Part shown: one piece after another, positions 7,707-17,558 of the stretch | How the letters are laid out: every line of letters starts with the position of its first letter | Position numbering within the stretch: the stretch's first letter is position 1 | NCBI GenBank assembly: GCA_905234655.1 | Contig: CAJOJG010000005.1 | Span: 23,286 to 87,285, forward strand | Origin: an uncultured Bacteroidales bacterium | GTDB taxonomy: Bacteria > Bacteroidota > Bacteroidia > Bacteroidales > UBA3824 | DNA: 64,000 bases | Direction: 5' to 3' | The notes under the pieces: model-generated | Told to the model about the DNA's origin: nothing | What the model saw: the letters and a program-made list of their open reading frames with translations, nothing else | The model's database searches: none | Position numbers and translations under genes: made by a program

Positions 7707-9833
7707 TTAGATTTCGATTATTTTCTTGCCGTCGAGGAAGTCGTCCCAGTCCTTTTGGGTGTACGACGGGGCGTTTGCACCAACCAACTCCAACAACGCT
7801 TCCTTCAGCGCGTCATGCTCGTCAGCGGTGTTTATCTTTTTCGCGGTCTCGCGGATGAAGGCCGCCTTGTCGTCGACGAGCTTCATGCGCTCGTCGAACT
7901 CCGCCTTGAGTTTCTTGAACTCGCGGTCATACATCTCCTTGCCCAACGTCTGCTTTAGCCTCATCACCTTAAGCCGGGCGACGTTTTCACAGAAGCTGAC
8001 ACCGTCCTGGAGCAGCGCGTCGCCTTTTCCGGCAATGTCTGTGATAATTTCCTTCCCGACCTTGCTGTTTGTCAGATTGACGGCATCGTTCTCGGTGAAT
8101 TTCAGGTTCTTGGTCAGCGAATCCTTAAAATCCTTCACAGCCGCCACGAGTTCCTTCGGCAACTGTATGTCGTCGAACTTAGTGACCTTTGTGGCGGTCA
8201 CAAGCCTGTCGTCCAAGCGTGTGCTTACGATTTTCTTCGCCAAAACCAACAGTTTGACGATGCTGTCGAGGTGGCGCGCCGCCTTCTTCTTAAGTTCGGG
8301 TCGCGTCCCGACAAGCGCAGAAAGGCGTTTTGAAACGTCCATAAGCCTTATTTTCAACTCATTGTACCTCAGCGTGTCGTCGTCAATGGCAGCGTGGCGG
8401 CGGGCGATTTCGTCGTTTTCGACGCTGATGTCCAACGCAAGGCTCTCGTATGTGTCGATGACAGGCTTGCAGCTCTTGTCCCACTCATACAAATCGCGCT
8501 CATACTTGCGTCTGGCGGGCGGCAGGACGAAAAACTTAGGCGGCTCGGGCTTAGTGACCTGCGCCTCGATGTAGTTGCCCTTCAGACTGCTGAGCGTCTC
8601 CTGGCATGACTGGATATGGTCTTTATAATAACTGATGCTGATGTTTGCGTCGTTAATGCGCCGCTCGTTCTGGTGCATGTCCTTCAAGATCTGGTCACGC
8701 TCCTGCTTTAGCGCGCGGGTCTCCGGAGTCGAATAGAGAGTGTCTATAAGCTCCTCGAACTCCTCGTCAAAAACTTTCGGCGCGTTCAAGGCGAACAGCT
8801 GCGACTCGGGAATCATGACATCGTTGAACAGTTTGTAGAGTTCCATGAGCCTTACCTCGTCCGTGCGTATCGCGGCTTCGTCGCTCGATATTGCGCCGCG
8901 CAGTTCAGCCAAGTCGCGGTGGAGGGCTGTCGCCTTCTGTCCTGTCTTCACATAGTGTGAAATCATGGTTATGCCAGCCAGCACAAGCCCAACCGAATGG
9001 TCGCTCTGCTCGCTGAACTGCGACGCGGAACGTGACAATGATTTTGTGAAACTCTCCGAAACTTCGCCGAGAAGAACGCCGCACTTGCCGTATATGCCGT
9101 CGTATGCCAACTTTACGTTCTGTTTCATTGCGTCGACGTCGAGGAACTCTATTGTGTCGAAGTCGAACAACTCCGGCATCGAAGCCTTAATCTGCTCGCC
9201 GAACATGTCCACAAGCTCCAGCGCATACTTTTTATATGCCTCGTATGCAAACTGCCTTAACTCCGAAAAGTCTGCCACAAGCTCCCGTATGACATTCCGC
9301 GCGTCGGAGTACGCACCCGCCATGTCTGAATATTTGGCGAAAATCTGCTGCGCCTCGTCCTGGATTCGCTTGACAGCCTCCGCGCCCGAGACGGTGTTTA
9401 TGAGATTGGAAGCCTCGTCGACGAGTTTCAGGTTGATGCCATTGGCCACCACGGTCTGCAGGTGGCTTATGATATTGCCGGACTTCTCGAGTTTTCCGTC
9501 GATGACATTAAAAACGCTGTTCATCTTCCCGGCCTCCACCAACGCCGGAACCCTGTATTCCTCCACGAGCGTATATGAACGGTTGTTGGTGACAAAGCAC
9601 TTGGCGACGGCCTCGTCCCTTGTCATTTGGTAACACTCCCACACAATCTTGCTGATTTCCGGCGAGTCCCCTTCAATTCCGATAGCAGCAAAATCCTCCT
9701 TGAACTCCCATGCCAAATCGTTACGGGTGAACGTCGAGTTATCCACCGACGCGGTATCCGCCAGCACCTGTAATTTATTATAAATCATTGTCTTTTCCAT
9801 AAGCACGCTTAGTTTTTTTCTTATAAATGACAT
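7707..9833 (-). CDS. Large unrecognised coiled-coil protein
   Basis: A 708-residue protein with no motif I can name. It is almost wholly helical and charged, with heptad-like stretches at about 300-425 and 470-530. A proline-rich break (TKPEPPKFFVLPPARR) lies near residue 450. A weak hydrophobic segment (VGLVLAGITMISHYV) occurs near 290, but there is no signal peptide and no Walker motif, so SMC or Rad50 is unlikely. Internal ATGs at 9800 and 9791 are alternative starts. The downstream partner is the DUF4112 membrane protein. Length and shape recall membrane-remodelling or toxin-like alpha-helical proteins, but that is only a resemblance. Confidence 0.7.
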   Translation of the reverse strand: MSFIRKKLSVLMEKTMIYNKLQVLADTASVDNSTFTRNDLAWEFKEDFAAIGIEGDSPEISKIVWECYQMTRDEAVAKCFVTNNRSYTLVEEYRVPALVEAGKMNSVFNVIDGKLEKSGNIISHLQTVVANGINLKLVDEASNLINTVSGAEAVKRIQDEAQQIFAKYSDMAGAYSDARNVIRELVADFSELRQFAYEAYKKYALELVDMFGEQIKASMPELFDFDTIEFLDVDAMKQNVKLAYDGIYGKCGVLLGEVSESFTKSLSRSASQFSEQSDHSVGLVLAGITMISHYVKTGQKATALHRDLAELRGAISSDEAAIRTDEVRLMELYKLFNDVMIPESQLFALNAPKVFDEEFEELIDTLYSTPETRALKQERDQILKDMHQNERRINDANISISYYKDHIQSCQETLSSLKGNYIEAQVTKPEPPKFFVLPPARRKYERDLYEWDKSCKPVIDTYESLALDISVENDEIARRHAAIDDDTLRYNELKIRLMDVSKRLSALVGTRPELKKKAARHLDSIVKLLVLAKKIVSTRLDDRLVTATKVTKFDDIQLPKELVAAVKDFKDSLTKNLKFTENDAVNLTNSKVGKEIITDIAGKGDALLQDGVSFCENVARLKVMRLKQTLGKEMYDREFKKLKAEFDERMKLVDDKAAFIRETAKKINTADEHDALKEALLELVGANAPSYTQKDWDDFLDGKKIIEI

Positions 9834-9894
9834 ACTCTCGGTACGTGGACTAAAACTACAAACGCTCTAAAAATGTACCGATGAAATGAGTTTC

Positions 9895-9928
9895 CAAATG
9901 TATGAATTTTTTTTCATAAAACCACAAA
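9895..9928 (-). promoter_or_regulatory. Possible promoter of the coiled-coil/DUF4112 operon
   Basis: On the minus strand TACATTTG (complement of 9895-9902) matches the -7 box, with TTTG (complement of 9925-9928) 22 bases upstream, slightly longer than usual spacing. Confidence 0.45.
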
Positions 9929-9961
9929 TGGAAAAAAAAATTATTTTTTTTCGAAAAACAG

Positions 9962-9992
9962 TTTGTTCCTTGCCCCCAATGTGGTAACTTTG
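9962..9992 (+). promoter_or_regulatory. Promoter of pepD
   Basis: TTTG at 9962-9965 and TAACTTTG at 9985-9992 are separated by 19 bases, a full consensus match 31 bases before the start codon. Confidence 0.75.
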
Positions 9993-10023
9993 CAGCATAC
10001 TTAACATAAACAAATAAGTCTAT

Positions 10024-11490
10024 ATGAACGAAAACCTTTTGGAATTAGAACCACGCTCCCTGTGGAAAAACTTCAGGGAGTTGACCCTCATACCACGCCC
10101 TTCGAAGAACGAGGAGCGCGTGTCCCAATTTCTATACGAGTTCGGAAAGAAACACGCCGACGAGGCATACCGCGACAAGGTCGGCAACGTCATACTCCGC
10201 AAGAATGCAACTCCCGGAATGGAGAACTACAAAAGCATCGCTCTCCAAGCCCACTGCGACATGGTGCCGCAGAAAGACAGCGACAAGCAGCACGACTTCA
10301 ACATCGACCCGATAACCACAATCGTCGAAGGCGGATATGTCCACGCCGACGGCACGACGCTCGGTGCGGACGACGGAATTGGCGTGGCGGCGATAATGTC
10401 CATCTTTGAGAATGACACACTCGCCCACGGCCCGCTCGAAGCCATCTTCACGGTCGACGAGGAGACAGGGCTGACCGGCGCGGACAAACTTGGCACCGAC
10501 GCGCTGAAAAGCCAGACACTCATCAACCTCGACAGCGAGGAGGAAGGCATCTTCTACATCGGATGTGCCGGTGGAGTCAATGTCCACGTGACTAAACAGC
10601 TGAAATTCCAAAACATCGACCCCGAAGAATACACACCATATAAAATCATACTCGACGGCTTCCTCGGCGGACATTCCGGCAGCGACATCCACAAGAACCG
10701 CCCGAACGCAGTGAAACTGCTTTTCCGTTTCATCGACGGAATATGCGGAAAGGTAGACTTCCACCTCTCCGGCGCGGACGGCGGCGACATGCACAACGCC
10801 ATACCGCGCGCTGCAAGGGCTTTTGTGCATGTCAAAAAGTCAGACGTAAAAAAACTGGACAAGGAAATAAAGAAATTCCAGCAGACAATCCACGACGAGT
10901 ACTCCGCCTCCGACCCGGACGCTAACATCAAGACCGAGAAACTCGAATCGCCCTCCCCGCTCGTCCTCGACGCCCAGTCATTCAAGGACGTAGACTTCAT
11001 CATAAACAGCATCGTATCGGGCGTATTCACGATGAGCGCGGACATCCCGGGGCTTGTGGAGACCTCCAACAACCTCTCCATAACGCGCATAAACGGCGGA
11101 ACGCTCCGAATCCAATGCCTCCTGCGCAGCTCTGTCCAAAGCCAAAGCGACTACCTGAAACAACAGATACGCATCATGGCAGAATACTCCGGCGCAAAAT
11201 GCGAGTTTGAGGGCGAATACCCGGGCTGGAAGCCAAACCCACAGAGCCCAATCCTCGAACTCTGCAAAAGCATATACACCGCCACATTCAACTCCGAACC
11301 GTTTGTGACGGCTATCCACGCAGGCCTGGAATGTGGCCTCATCCTCGGCAAATACCCCGGAATGGACATGATTTCGTTAGGCCCCACGATGTACGGCGTA
11401 CATACCCCGAGCGAGAAAGTGGACATAAAGTCGACATCGAGGTTCATGCTACTGCTTGAGAAGATACTCTCCACCGGCATAAAGGCATGA
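10024..11490 (+). CDS. pepD: Aminoacyl-histidine dipeptidase (M20C)
   Basis: A 488-residue cytoplasmic dizinc peptidase that hydrolyses Xaa-His and other dipeptides. Metal-site residues are visible: H77 in QAHCDMV, D116 in LGADDGIG, and E146/E147 in VDEETG, with the C-terminal histidine in YGVHTPSE. Family length is about 485, so the gene is full. The lid/dimerisation domain (about 200-390) contains GGHSGSDIH. It is monocistronic, with its own promoter and a strong terminator downstream. Confidence 0.95.
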   Translation: MNENLLELEPRSLWKNFRELTLIPRPSKNEERVSQFLYEFGKKHADEAYRDKVGNVILRKNATPGMENYKSIALQAHCDMVPQKDSDKQHDFNIDPITTIVEGGYVHADGTTLGADDGIGVAAIMSIFENDTLAHGPLEAIFTVDEETGLTGADKLGTDALKSQTLINLDSEEEGIFYIGCAGGVNVHVTKQLKFQNIDPEEYTPYKIILDGFLGGHSGSDIHKNRPNAVKLLFRFIDGICGKVDFHLSGADGGDMHNAIPRAARAFVHVKKSDVKKLDKEIKKFQQTIHDEYSASDPDANIKTEKLESPSPLVLDAQSFKDVDFIINSIVSGVFTMSADIPGLVETSNNLSITRINGGTLRIQCLLRSSVQSQSDYLKQQIRIMAEYSGAKCEFEGEYPGWKPNPQSPILELCKSIYTATFNSEPFVTAIHAGLECGLILGKYPGMDMISLGPTMYGVHTPSEKVDIKSTSRFMLLLEKILSTGIKA

Positions 11491-11505
11491 ACGGCCACAC
11501 GCTGC

Positions 11506-11544
11506 AAATCACGCCGAAAAATGACCTTCTCGGCGTGATTTTTG
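11506..11544 (+). terminator. Intrinsic terminator after pepD
   Basis: ATCACGCCGA (11508-11517) pairs with TCGGCGTGAT (11530-11539) around a 12-base loop, and is followed directly by T residues. Confidence 0.85.
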
Positions 11545-11592
11545 CACTACACTTTTAATTTTAATATTAAGTTGGACATTATACACCACAAC

Positions 11593-13176
11593 ATGAAAAG
11601 ACTGACATACGCATTAGTGGCATTGATGCTTTCTACCGCGTCATACGCTCAGGAAGGCCAACAGGAAAACGCAAAGCCAAGCGACAAGGCGCATTACATC
11701 GTGCTGGACTTTGGCGGCGGTTTCCATAACCTGTCATACTCCCTCGACGACAACGGCAAACGCACTCCCGGAATGGGCATCATGGGGCGCGTGGGCTACC
11801 GGTATCTCTTCACGAAACACTGGGGCGTCGGCGCAAACCTGACGCTCAAAACCTCAAAGACGGAGGCTAAACTCGACTTCTACAACCAGTCCGACCTCCT
11901 CACGGACAACGACGGCGACCAGTATTACTCGATAATCCGATACAACGGGCTGAAGGAACGCCAAGAGCAGACCTCCATCGGAATCCCCGTCGGGCTATAC
12001 TTCCAGGGACAAATCGTCGACCGCTGGAAAATCGGCATCGGCATCGGCGTATCCGCCAATTTCGTCAACAAAGAATCCATGAAGACCGTCTCCGGCAACC
12101 TTTCGACAGAGGCATACTACCCGAAGGACGACATCACGTTCAAGGACATGGACAACCATGGCTTCTACACGAAAAGCGATTTTGAGGGGAGCTACGACTA
12201 CAAGGCGACCTTCGGCACATACTTCGAGCTTAACCTCCTGTACGCGCTCTCCAAGTGCATAGATGTCCACGTCGGATTTTATGGAAACTACGGTCTTTCA
12301 AAAGCCACAAAATCAAACGACAACCTCGTCTACGCGCCTGTCAACGAGACATACAACGGCGTATTGAACTCATCGGTGACAGACGGCAGCCGCCCGATGT
12401 CGGTAGGAATGATGGCAGGTTTCCGTTTCAAAATCGGCAAGAACCCCGCCGACGACAAGAAAATCGAGGACGACGGCATAAAGTCCGCAGTCGTAGTCGA
12501 CAACCAAAAGCCGCAGGACGACATTAAGGATGCCGACAAGGACGCGAACAAGCAGCAGCCCGAGGACAACAACAAACAGCAACAGCCCGAGGACAACAAG
12601 CAGGACGACAGCAAGGCATTTGTGGACAACAACACAAACAAGCCCGCCGAGGACGACAAGCCGCAGCCCTCTGATGGCCAGGTGATTAACATCACAGACA
12701 TCATCGGCATCAACACCGGCAACAAGCCCAAGGAAGACGACTCCAAGACCAAGCCCGCCGACAATAACCAAAACCAAGTCTACACCGAGAAAGGCAAGAA
12801 AGTTGTCATTAACGGACGCACATACGAGGTAGTCGACACAATCAGAATGATCATCAACTTTGACCTCGGCTCGACCGGCGACCCCGACATCAAGGTCGTT
12901 GACCAGACCATCGACGACGTAGCCGAGTACCTCAAGCAGCACCACGACTACAAACTCAGCATCGTCGGCCATACATGCGACCTCGGCTCATACGCCACAA
13001 ACAAGCGCGTAGGCCTCGCCCGTGCAAACACCGTAAAGCAGGAGTTCATCAAACGCGGAATAAAAGCCACACAGCTCCTGACCTCCACAAAGGCCGACAC
13101 ACAACCCCTCGTGCCCAACTCAAGCGAAGAAAACCGCAAAAAGAACAGGCGCGTCGAGTTAGAATATGTCAAATAA
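11593..13176 (+). CDS. OmpA-family outer-membrane protein
   Basis: A 527-residue protein. The signal peptide is about 1-20 (ending SYAQ). A porin-like N-terminal barrel lies at about 30-285. A low-complexity linker rich in D, K, Q, N and P (about 290-400) has repeated QQPEDN units. The C-terminal OmpA/MotB peptidoglycan-binding domain (about 420-527) has GHTCDLGS, NKRVGLARA and NRRVELEY. OmpA proteins tie the outer membrane to the cell wall. I chose ATG 11593, at the start of the signal peptide, rather than an upstream start at 11542. The next gene begins nine bases later, suggesting an operon with dsbD. Confidence 0.92.
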   Translation: MKRLTYALVALMLSTASYAQEGQQENAKPSDKAHYIVLDFGGGFHNLSYSLDDNGKRTPGMGIMGRVGYRYLFTKHWGVGANLTLKTSKTEAKLDFYNQSDLLTDNDGDQYYSIIRYNGLKERQEQTSIGIPVGLYFQGQIVDRWKIGIGIGVSANFVNKESMKTVSGNLSTEAYYPKDDITFKDMDNHGFYTKSDFEGSYDYKATFGTYFELNLLYALSKCIDVHVGFYGNYGLSKATKSNDNLVYAPVNETYNGVLNSSVTDGSRPMSVGMMAGFRFKIGKNPADDKKIEDDGIKSAVVVDNQKPQDDIKDADKDANKQQPEDNNKQQQPEDNKQDDSKAFVDNNTNKPAEDDKPQPSDGQVINITDIIGINTGNKPKEDDSKTKPADNNQNQVYTEKGKKVVINGRTYEVVDTIRMIINFDLGSTGDPDIKVVDQTIDDVAEYLKQHHDYKLSIVGHTCDLGSYATNKRVGLARANTVKQEFIKRGIKATQLLTSTKADTQPLVPNSSEENRKKNRRVELEYVK

Positions 13177-13185
13177 AACAAAAGA

Positions 13186-15276
13186 ATGAAAGGAAAATAT
13201 TTATTACTGCTGACCGTGATGCTGATGGCCACTCTCGCAGTGGCTCAGCCAGCGGGACAGCACGTATCTTGGAAATACAGCAGCAAGGCGTTGCCAAACG
13301 GCAACGTCGAGTTGCTTTTTGACGCTACAATCCCCGACGGATTCAGGCTCTACTCGCCGTACAACCCCGAAGGCGCGTCAAAACCCCTCGCGATAACATT
13401 GGACAAAAGCGGCGACTTCGCCTCCGACGGAAAAATCGTCGAGTCCCAAAAGCCGGAGGAACACTACGAGGAAGTTTTTGAAGTGACGGAAAAATTCTTC
13501 AAGAAAACCGCAAGATTCAAAATCACAATCAAGCCGTCATCGACCGTGCCATTTGACATTACCGGCACAGTCGACGGACAGGTTTGTAACGACGAGTATT
13601 TTTGCGCGTCCGTCATCGACAAATTCAAAATCCACGTCACGCCACCTTCCAAGCCCAAGGAACCCGAAAAAAAAAACACTGACCAGCCCTCGCAACCCGT
13701 AACCCAAACCCCACCGGCAGCAACCGCGTCCGCAGTCACACCGGCAGACACGATGTCCGTAGTCACACCGGCAGACACAACGCCCAAAAACATCGACACC
13801 GTGACGACTGCCACAGCAAACGCGCTCGGCACATTGACCGACGGAACAGACGGCGGCGACGGCGACTCGATGTGGGTGATTTTTGCAATCGCATTTTTGG
13901 CGGGATTGGCGGCAATCTTCACGCCGTGCGTGTTCCCGATGATTCCGATGACAGTAAGCTTTTTCCTGAAAGACAAAGGCGGCCAGGGCAAAACAAACGC
14001 ACTGATATACGGCGTTTCGATAGTCCTGTTGTACACGCTGCCAGTCGCGCTGCTGATACTCATAAGCACAATGGTCGGCGGCGCAAGCTTCACCGCCGGA
14101 GTGTTCAACGCGCTCAGCACCCACTGGCTGCCCAACATAATATTCTTCGTCGTGTTCATGATTTTTGCGATGTCGTTCCTCGGCATGTTTGAAATCGTGA
14201 TGCCCTCTGGAATCATAAACCGCGCGGAGAAACGCGGCGACGAAGGCGGACTTGTCGGCGTGTTCTTCCTGGCATTCGTGCTGGTATTGGTAAGTTTCTC
14301 ATGCACAGGGCCTATCGTCGGGTCGGTGCTTGTGGAGTCTGCATCCGGGAATAACTACATAAAGCCCATCGTCGCCATACTCGGCTTTTCGATTGCATTC
14401 GCCATGCCGTTCACCCTATTCGCCTTCTTCCCCGAATACCTCAAGAAAATGCCAAAGTCGGGCGGCTGGCTTAACACGATAAAGGTTGTCCTCGGCTTTG
14501 TCGAACTCGCCCTGGGACTTAAGTTCCTCAGCGTCGCCGACCAGACTTACCACTGGCACATACTTGACCGCGAGACATACCTCGCCATTTGGATTGCCAT
14601 CGGCATACTCCTGACCGCGTACCTCCTCGGCAAACTCCGGCTGCCAAACGACAGCGACATGGAGCATATAAAAGTGCCACGGCTGATATTGGCGATAATC
14701 ACGCTTTCATTCACGGTCTACATGGTGCCGGGACTGTTCGGCGCGCCGCTGAAGGCATTGTCTGGCTACATACCGCCGATGACGACGCAGGATTTTGTGA
14801 TAGGCGATAATGGCGGCAACGCGACGACATCAACCGCCCACTCCCCCACCCTGTGCGGAAAACCGTTGTACTCCGACATCTTAAAACTGCCGCACGGACT
14901 TCAGGCGTATTTTGAATACAACGAGGCGGTCGAATGCGCAAAGAGCCAGCGCAAGCCGCTGCTGATAGTCTTTACCGGCCATGGTTGCGTCAACTGCCGC
15001 AAGATGGAGGAGAACGTATGGACTGACCAGCGCGTCCATGACAAGATGCAGAACGACTTTGTGCTGTGCGCGCTATACACCGACGACCGCACGATGTCCG
15101 TCGACGGAGTGAACACAATCGGCCAAGTTAACACCGAAATCCAAATCAGCAAGTACCAGATGAACGCACAGCCATACTACGTGGTTGTAGACCCACAGAC
15201 CGGCGCGACGCTCGGCTCGCCGATGAGCTACAATCCCGATGTGGAAAGCGTCCTCAAATGGCTTGGCGGCAACTAA
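13186..15276 (+). CDS. dsbD: Thiol:disulfide interchange protein DsbD
   Basis: A 696-residue inner-membrane protein that carries electrons from cytoplasmic thioredoxin to the periplasm. All three modules are present. An N-terminal DsbD-alpha domain (about 20-155) has the pair C-x5-C in VCNDEYFC. The eight-helix core (about 225-525) has TPCVFPM and the second cysteine in FSCTGPIVG. A C-terminal thioredoxin domain (about 560-696) has GHGCVNCRK. A T/P/A-rich linker (about 155-220) with repeated VTPADT units separates the first two modules and is longer than in E. coli. The gene follows an ompA-like gene and converges on a periplasmic thioredoxin gene that could be its client. Confidence 0.93.
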   Translation: MKGKYLLLLTVMLMATLAVAQPAGQHVSWKYSSKALPNGNVELLFDATIPDGFRLYSPYNPEGASKPLAITLDKSGDFASDGKIVESQKPEEHYEEVFEVTEKFFKKTARFKITIKPSSTVPFDITGTVDGQVCNDEYFCASVIDKFKIHVTPPSKPKEPEKKNTDQPSQPVTQTPPAATASAVTPADTMSVVTPADTTPKNIDTVTTATANALGTLTDGTDGGDGDSMWVIFAIAFLAGLAAIFTPCVFPMIPMTVSFFLKDKGGQGKTNALIYGVSIVLLYTLPVALLILISTMVGGASFTAGVFNALSTHWLPNIIFFVVFMIFAMSFLGMFEIVMPSGIINRAEKRGDEGGLVGVFFLAFVLVLVSFSCTGPIVGSVLVESASGNNYIKPIVAILGFSIAFAMPFTLFAFFPEYLKKMPKSGGWLNTIKVVLGFVELALGLKFLSVADQTYHWHILDRETYLAIWIAIGILLTAYLLGKLRLPNDSDMEHIKVPRLILAIITLSFTVYMVPGLFGAPLKALSGYIPPMTTQDFVIGDNGGNATTSTAHSPTLCGKPLYSDILKLPHGLQAYFEYNEAVECAKSQRKPLLIVFTGHGCVNCRKMEENVWTDQRVHDKMQNDFVLCALYTDDRTMSVDGVNTIGQVNTEIQISKYQMNAQPYYVVVDPQTGATLGSPMSYNPDVESVLKWLGGN

Positions 15277-15312
15277 ACACGAAAGGAAGCCCTTGTTTTT
15301 TTAGCCACAAGA

Positions 15313-15762
15313 CTAAAAACCAAAGACTTCCTTTATTGCTTGTTTAAGTTCCTGCTCGTCCATATATCCGTTAATGCTCTCATACTCGCCGCCTTTATCC
15401 GGCTTTACAAACACCAAGCATGGTATTCCCGACTCTATCTCGTCGAACAGCGAGGCGGCCTGCGGGCATCGGTCGACATCGACATAGAAGGTCTGAATTT
15501 TTGACCCGTACAAAGCCTGGATCTTTTGGAGGACAGGCTTTTGCTTTTTGCACCACGTGCACCACTCCGCGCCAAACTCGATGATGAACGGCTTGTTGCA
15601 CTTGACCTCGTCGGCATTATAATTATAACACTTCGTCAGGAAAGTCTGCTCGGTGAGCGTCACCATGGCGGGCTGCTGCGCCATGGCAGCGACAGACGCC
15701 GTCAGTCCCATGGCGGCAACAAGAATTGTCTTGATAAGTAATGATTTGAAAAACGATTTCAT
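15313..15762 (-). CDS. Periplasmic thioredoxin-like protein
   Basis: A 149-residue protein with a signal peptide (about 1-28, ending AMAQ) and a thioredoxin fold with active site EWCTWCKK near residue 70. The cis-proline lies in GIPCLVF. C-T-W-C is a reductase-like active site, and the export signal places it in the periplasm. It could take electrons from the convergently encoded DsbD; that link rests on position only. Confidence 0.88.
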   Translation of the reverse strand: MKSFFKSLLIKTILVAAMGLTASVAAMAQQPAMVTLTEQTFLTKCYNYNADEVKCNKPFIIEFGAEWCTWCKKQKPVLQKIQALYGSKIQTFYVDVDRCPQAASLFDEIESGIPCLVFVKPDKGGEYESINGYMDEQELKQAIKEVFGF

Positions 15763-15884
15763 GATTCAGTCTTTAAGTTTTACGCTTATATAGTTGCATA
15801 AAATGAATGGAAATGCAGGAAAAAATCTTGCATTTCCACATAAAAATAAAAAAACATGAAACTGTCTTTCCCCTACGCCACGCC

Positions 15885-16352
15885 TTAGATAATCTCGATA
15901 TGGTCGTGGTCAGTCACCTTGCCACAATAGAAGCATTTCAGCGAGACATTGTGCGAGACTGCGTCGCCGCTGATTACGTCGAATTTTGTGGTCATCGGCT
16001 CCGAGTTGGTTATGCACTTTGGGTTCATGCACTTGCAGATGCCCTTTATAGTGGCGGGAAGCTCCACGGGGCGTTTCTCCTCGACCTCATAGTTGCGGAT
16101 GATGTTGAGGTTGGCCATCGGCGCGATGAGGGCGATTTTGTTGATGTCGTTGTCCTTGAAAAACCGGTCGGCGACCTTTATGATTCCCTTCTTGCCAAAC
16201 TTTTTTGAATCGAGGTTTGTGCCGAAAGTCACCGGCGTCTCTATGCGGTCGAGCCCAAGGATGCGGATGACCTTGAACAAGTCCTTGGCGGGAATGTGGT
16301 CAATCACAGTGCCGTCCTTTATGGCATTTACTTTAAGTTCTTTCTTTTCCAT
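15885..16352 (-). CDS. pyrI: Aspartate carbamoyltransferase regulatory subunit
   Basis: A 155-residue protein of typical PyrI length. The allosteric domain comes first (VNAIKDGTVIDHIPA near the N-terminus). The zinc domain holds C-x4-C in CMNPKC and C-x2-C in CFYC. PyrI binds the catalytic PyrB trimers and gives the enzyme its nucleotide control. It lies downstream of pyrB, across a 192-base spacer with a terminator-like hairpin and repeats, so the two subunits may not be made in a fixed ratio. Confidence 0.95.
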   Translation of the reverse strand: MEKKELKVNAIKDGTVIDHIPAKDLFKVIRILGLDRIETPVTFGTNLDSKKFGKKGIIKVADRFFKDNDINKIALIAPMANLNIIRNYEVEEKRPVELPATIKGICKCMNPKCITNSEPMTTKFDVISGDAVSHNVSLKCFYCGKVTDHDHIEII

Positions 16353-16387
16353 TTTAACGTGAGTTTATTTTATCTTTTCTTTAACAA

Positions 16388-16502
16388 AAATTAAACGGAT
16401 TGAAAGCGAATTAAAGCGAATTTCTCTAACTAATTCGTTTTAAATCACTGTAAATTTCACTAATTAATTCGTTTTAATTCATTATAATTCGTTTAAATTT
16501 CC
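16388..16502. repeat. AATTCGTTTTAATTC dispersed repeat, copy 1
   Basis: The pyrB-pyrI spacer carries several copies of TAATTCGTTTTAA and ATTCGTTTAAATT with the complementary word GAATTAAAGCGAATT. The same words, arranged as inverted repeats, occur at 40676-40765 and 62745-62825. Confidence 0.7.
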
Positions 16503-16514
16503 GTTCCCCAAAAA

Positions 16515-16532
16515 CACCGCCGCAAGGCGGTG
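16515..16532 (-). terminator. Terminator-like hairpin after pyrB
   Basis: On the minus strand CACCGCC and GGCGGTG form a seven-base-pair GC stem with a TTGC loop, followed by TTTTT. It lies 12 bases after the pyrB stop, so it would end or attenuate transcription before pyrI. Confidence 0.7.
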
Positions 16533-16544
16533 AAAAAAAAACAA

Positions 16545-17456
16545 TTATCGTTTAAGTCCGAGGAGGTATGTTATCACCGCCTGGCGTGCGAAGACACCGT
16601 TACGCGCCTGCTCGAAGTAGTAGGCTTTCGGGCTTTGGTCAACGTCCTGGTTAATCTCGTTAATGCGTGGCAAGGGATGGAGGATTTTCATCGTCGGTTT
16701 CGCCTTCTCAAGCATCGAGTTGCGCAGGACGTACACATCCTTAGTCTTCTCATACTCCATGAGGTCGGAGAACCGCTCGCGCTGCACACGTGTCATATAG
16801 ATGATGTCTGCCTCGGGGATAAGGTCGCTGAACTGCTCGTGCTCGTAGTACTTCACGCCCTTGCTGTCGAGGAACGTCTTGTACTCGTCGGGCAGGCGGA
16901 GCTTGGGATGCGACACGAAGTGGAATGTGGGGCTGAAAGGCGACATCGCCTGGAGCAGCGAGTGGACAGTACGACCGTACTTAAGGTCGCCGACCATGAA
17001 GATGTCGATATTGTCGAGGCGGCCCTGGGTCTTCTTGATAGAGTACATGTCGAGGAGCGTCTGGGTCGGGTGCTGGTTTGCACCGTCGCCCGCATTGACA
17101 ACCGGCACAGTGGCGACCTCGCTCGCATACCGCGAACTGCCTTCGAGCGGATGGCGCATGACTATCAGGTCACAATAGTTGGACACAATCCTTATCGTGT
17201 CCTTCAAGGTCTCGCCCTTGGACACGCTGGAGATGTTCGGGTCGGAGAAGCCGATGACCCTGCCGCCCATTCGGTTGACCGCGCTCTCGAAACTAAGGCG
17301 CGTCCTCGTGGACGGTTCGAAAAACAATGTCGCTACGACCTTGCCGTCAAGGATATGCGGCTCGGGAGTTTTCTCAAATCCTTCTGCAAGCTCGAGGATA
17401 CGGAGGATTTCGTCAGTGGTGAAGTCAGTGATAGAAATCAGACTTTTATTTTCCAT
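16545..17456 (-). CDS. pyrB: Aspartate carbamoyltransferase catalytic subunit
   Basis: A 303-residue enzyme that joins carbamoyl phosphate to aspartate in pyrimidine synthesis. The carbamoyl-phosphate motif [12 protein letters not shown] is at about residue 48-59. The aspartate loop and HPLPRINE are near the C-terminus, with HPTQTLLD in the middle. Length and motifs are those of the PyrB that forms dodecamers with PyrI, and pyrI lies next downstream. Confidence 0.96.
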   Translation of the reverse strand: MENKSLISITDFTTDEILRILELAEGFEKTPEPHILDGKVVATLFFEPSTRTRLSFESAVNRMGGRVIGFSDPNISSVSKGETLKDTIRIVSNYCDLIVMRHPLEGSSRYASEVATVPVVNAGDGANQHPTQTLLDMYSIKKTQGRLDNIDIFMVGDLKYGRTVHSLLQAMSPFSPTFHFVSHPKLRLPDEYKTFLDSKGVKYYEHEQFSDLIPEADIIYMTRVQRERFSDLMEYEKTKDVYVLRNSMLEKAKPTMKILHPLPRINEINQDVDQSPKAYYFEQARNGVFARQAVITYLLGLKR

Positions 17457-17494
17457 ACAGTTTATATGTGTATTAGTTAATAAATTCTGAAGTG

Positions 17495-17502
17495 CAAATA
17501 TA
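17495..17502 (-). promoter_or_regulatory. -7 box for pyrB
   Basis: TATATTTG on the minus strand, 39 bases before the pyrB start. I see no good -33 element at the expected distance. Confidence 0.5.
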
Positions 17503-17558
17503 GCAAATTTCCGTCAAAACCGCAGCCATAAAACAAGATAATTTTTTTCAAAAAATAA

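Noticed and set aside
8965..9633. A 222-codon open frame on the plus strand inside the large coiled-coil gene
   Set aside because: Serine-rich shadow of the helical gene; no supporting motif, and the minus-strand reading is longer and coherent.
12330..12972. Serine/leucine- or valine-rich open frames opposite the OmpA linker
   Set aside because: They are complements of the D/K/Q/P-rich linker repeat and have no start context or homology.
16388..16502. AT-rich iterated words as a possible CRISPR or replication origin
   Set aside because: No constant repeat-spacer spacing, no DnaA-box cluster and no dnaA, parA or gyrB context; the words recur in other spacers as a dispersed family.
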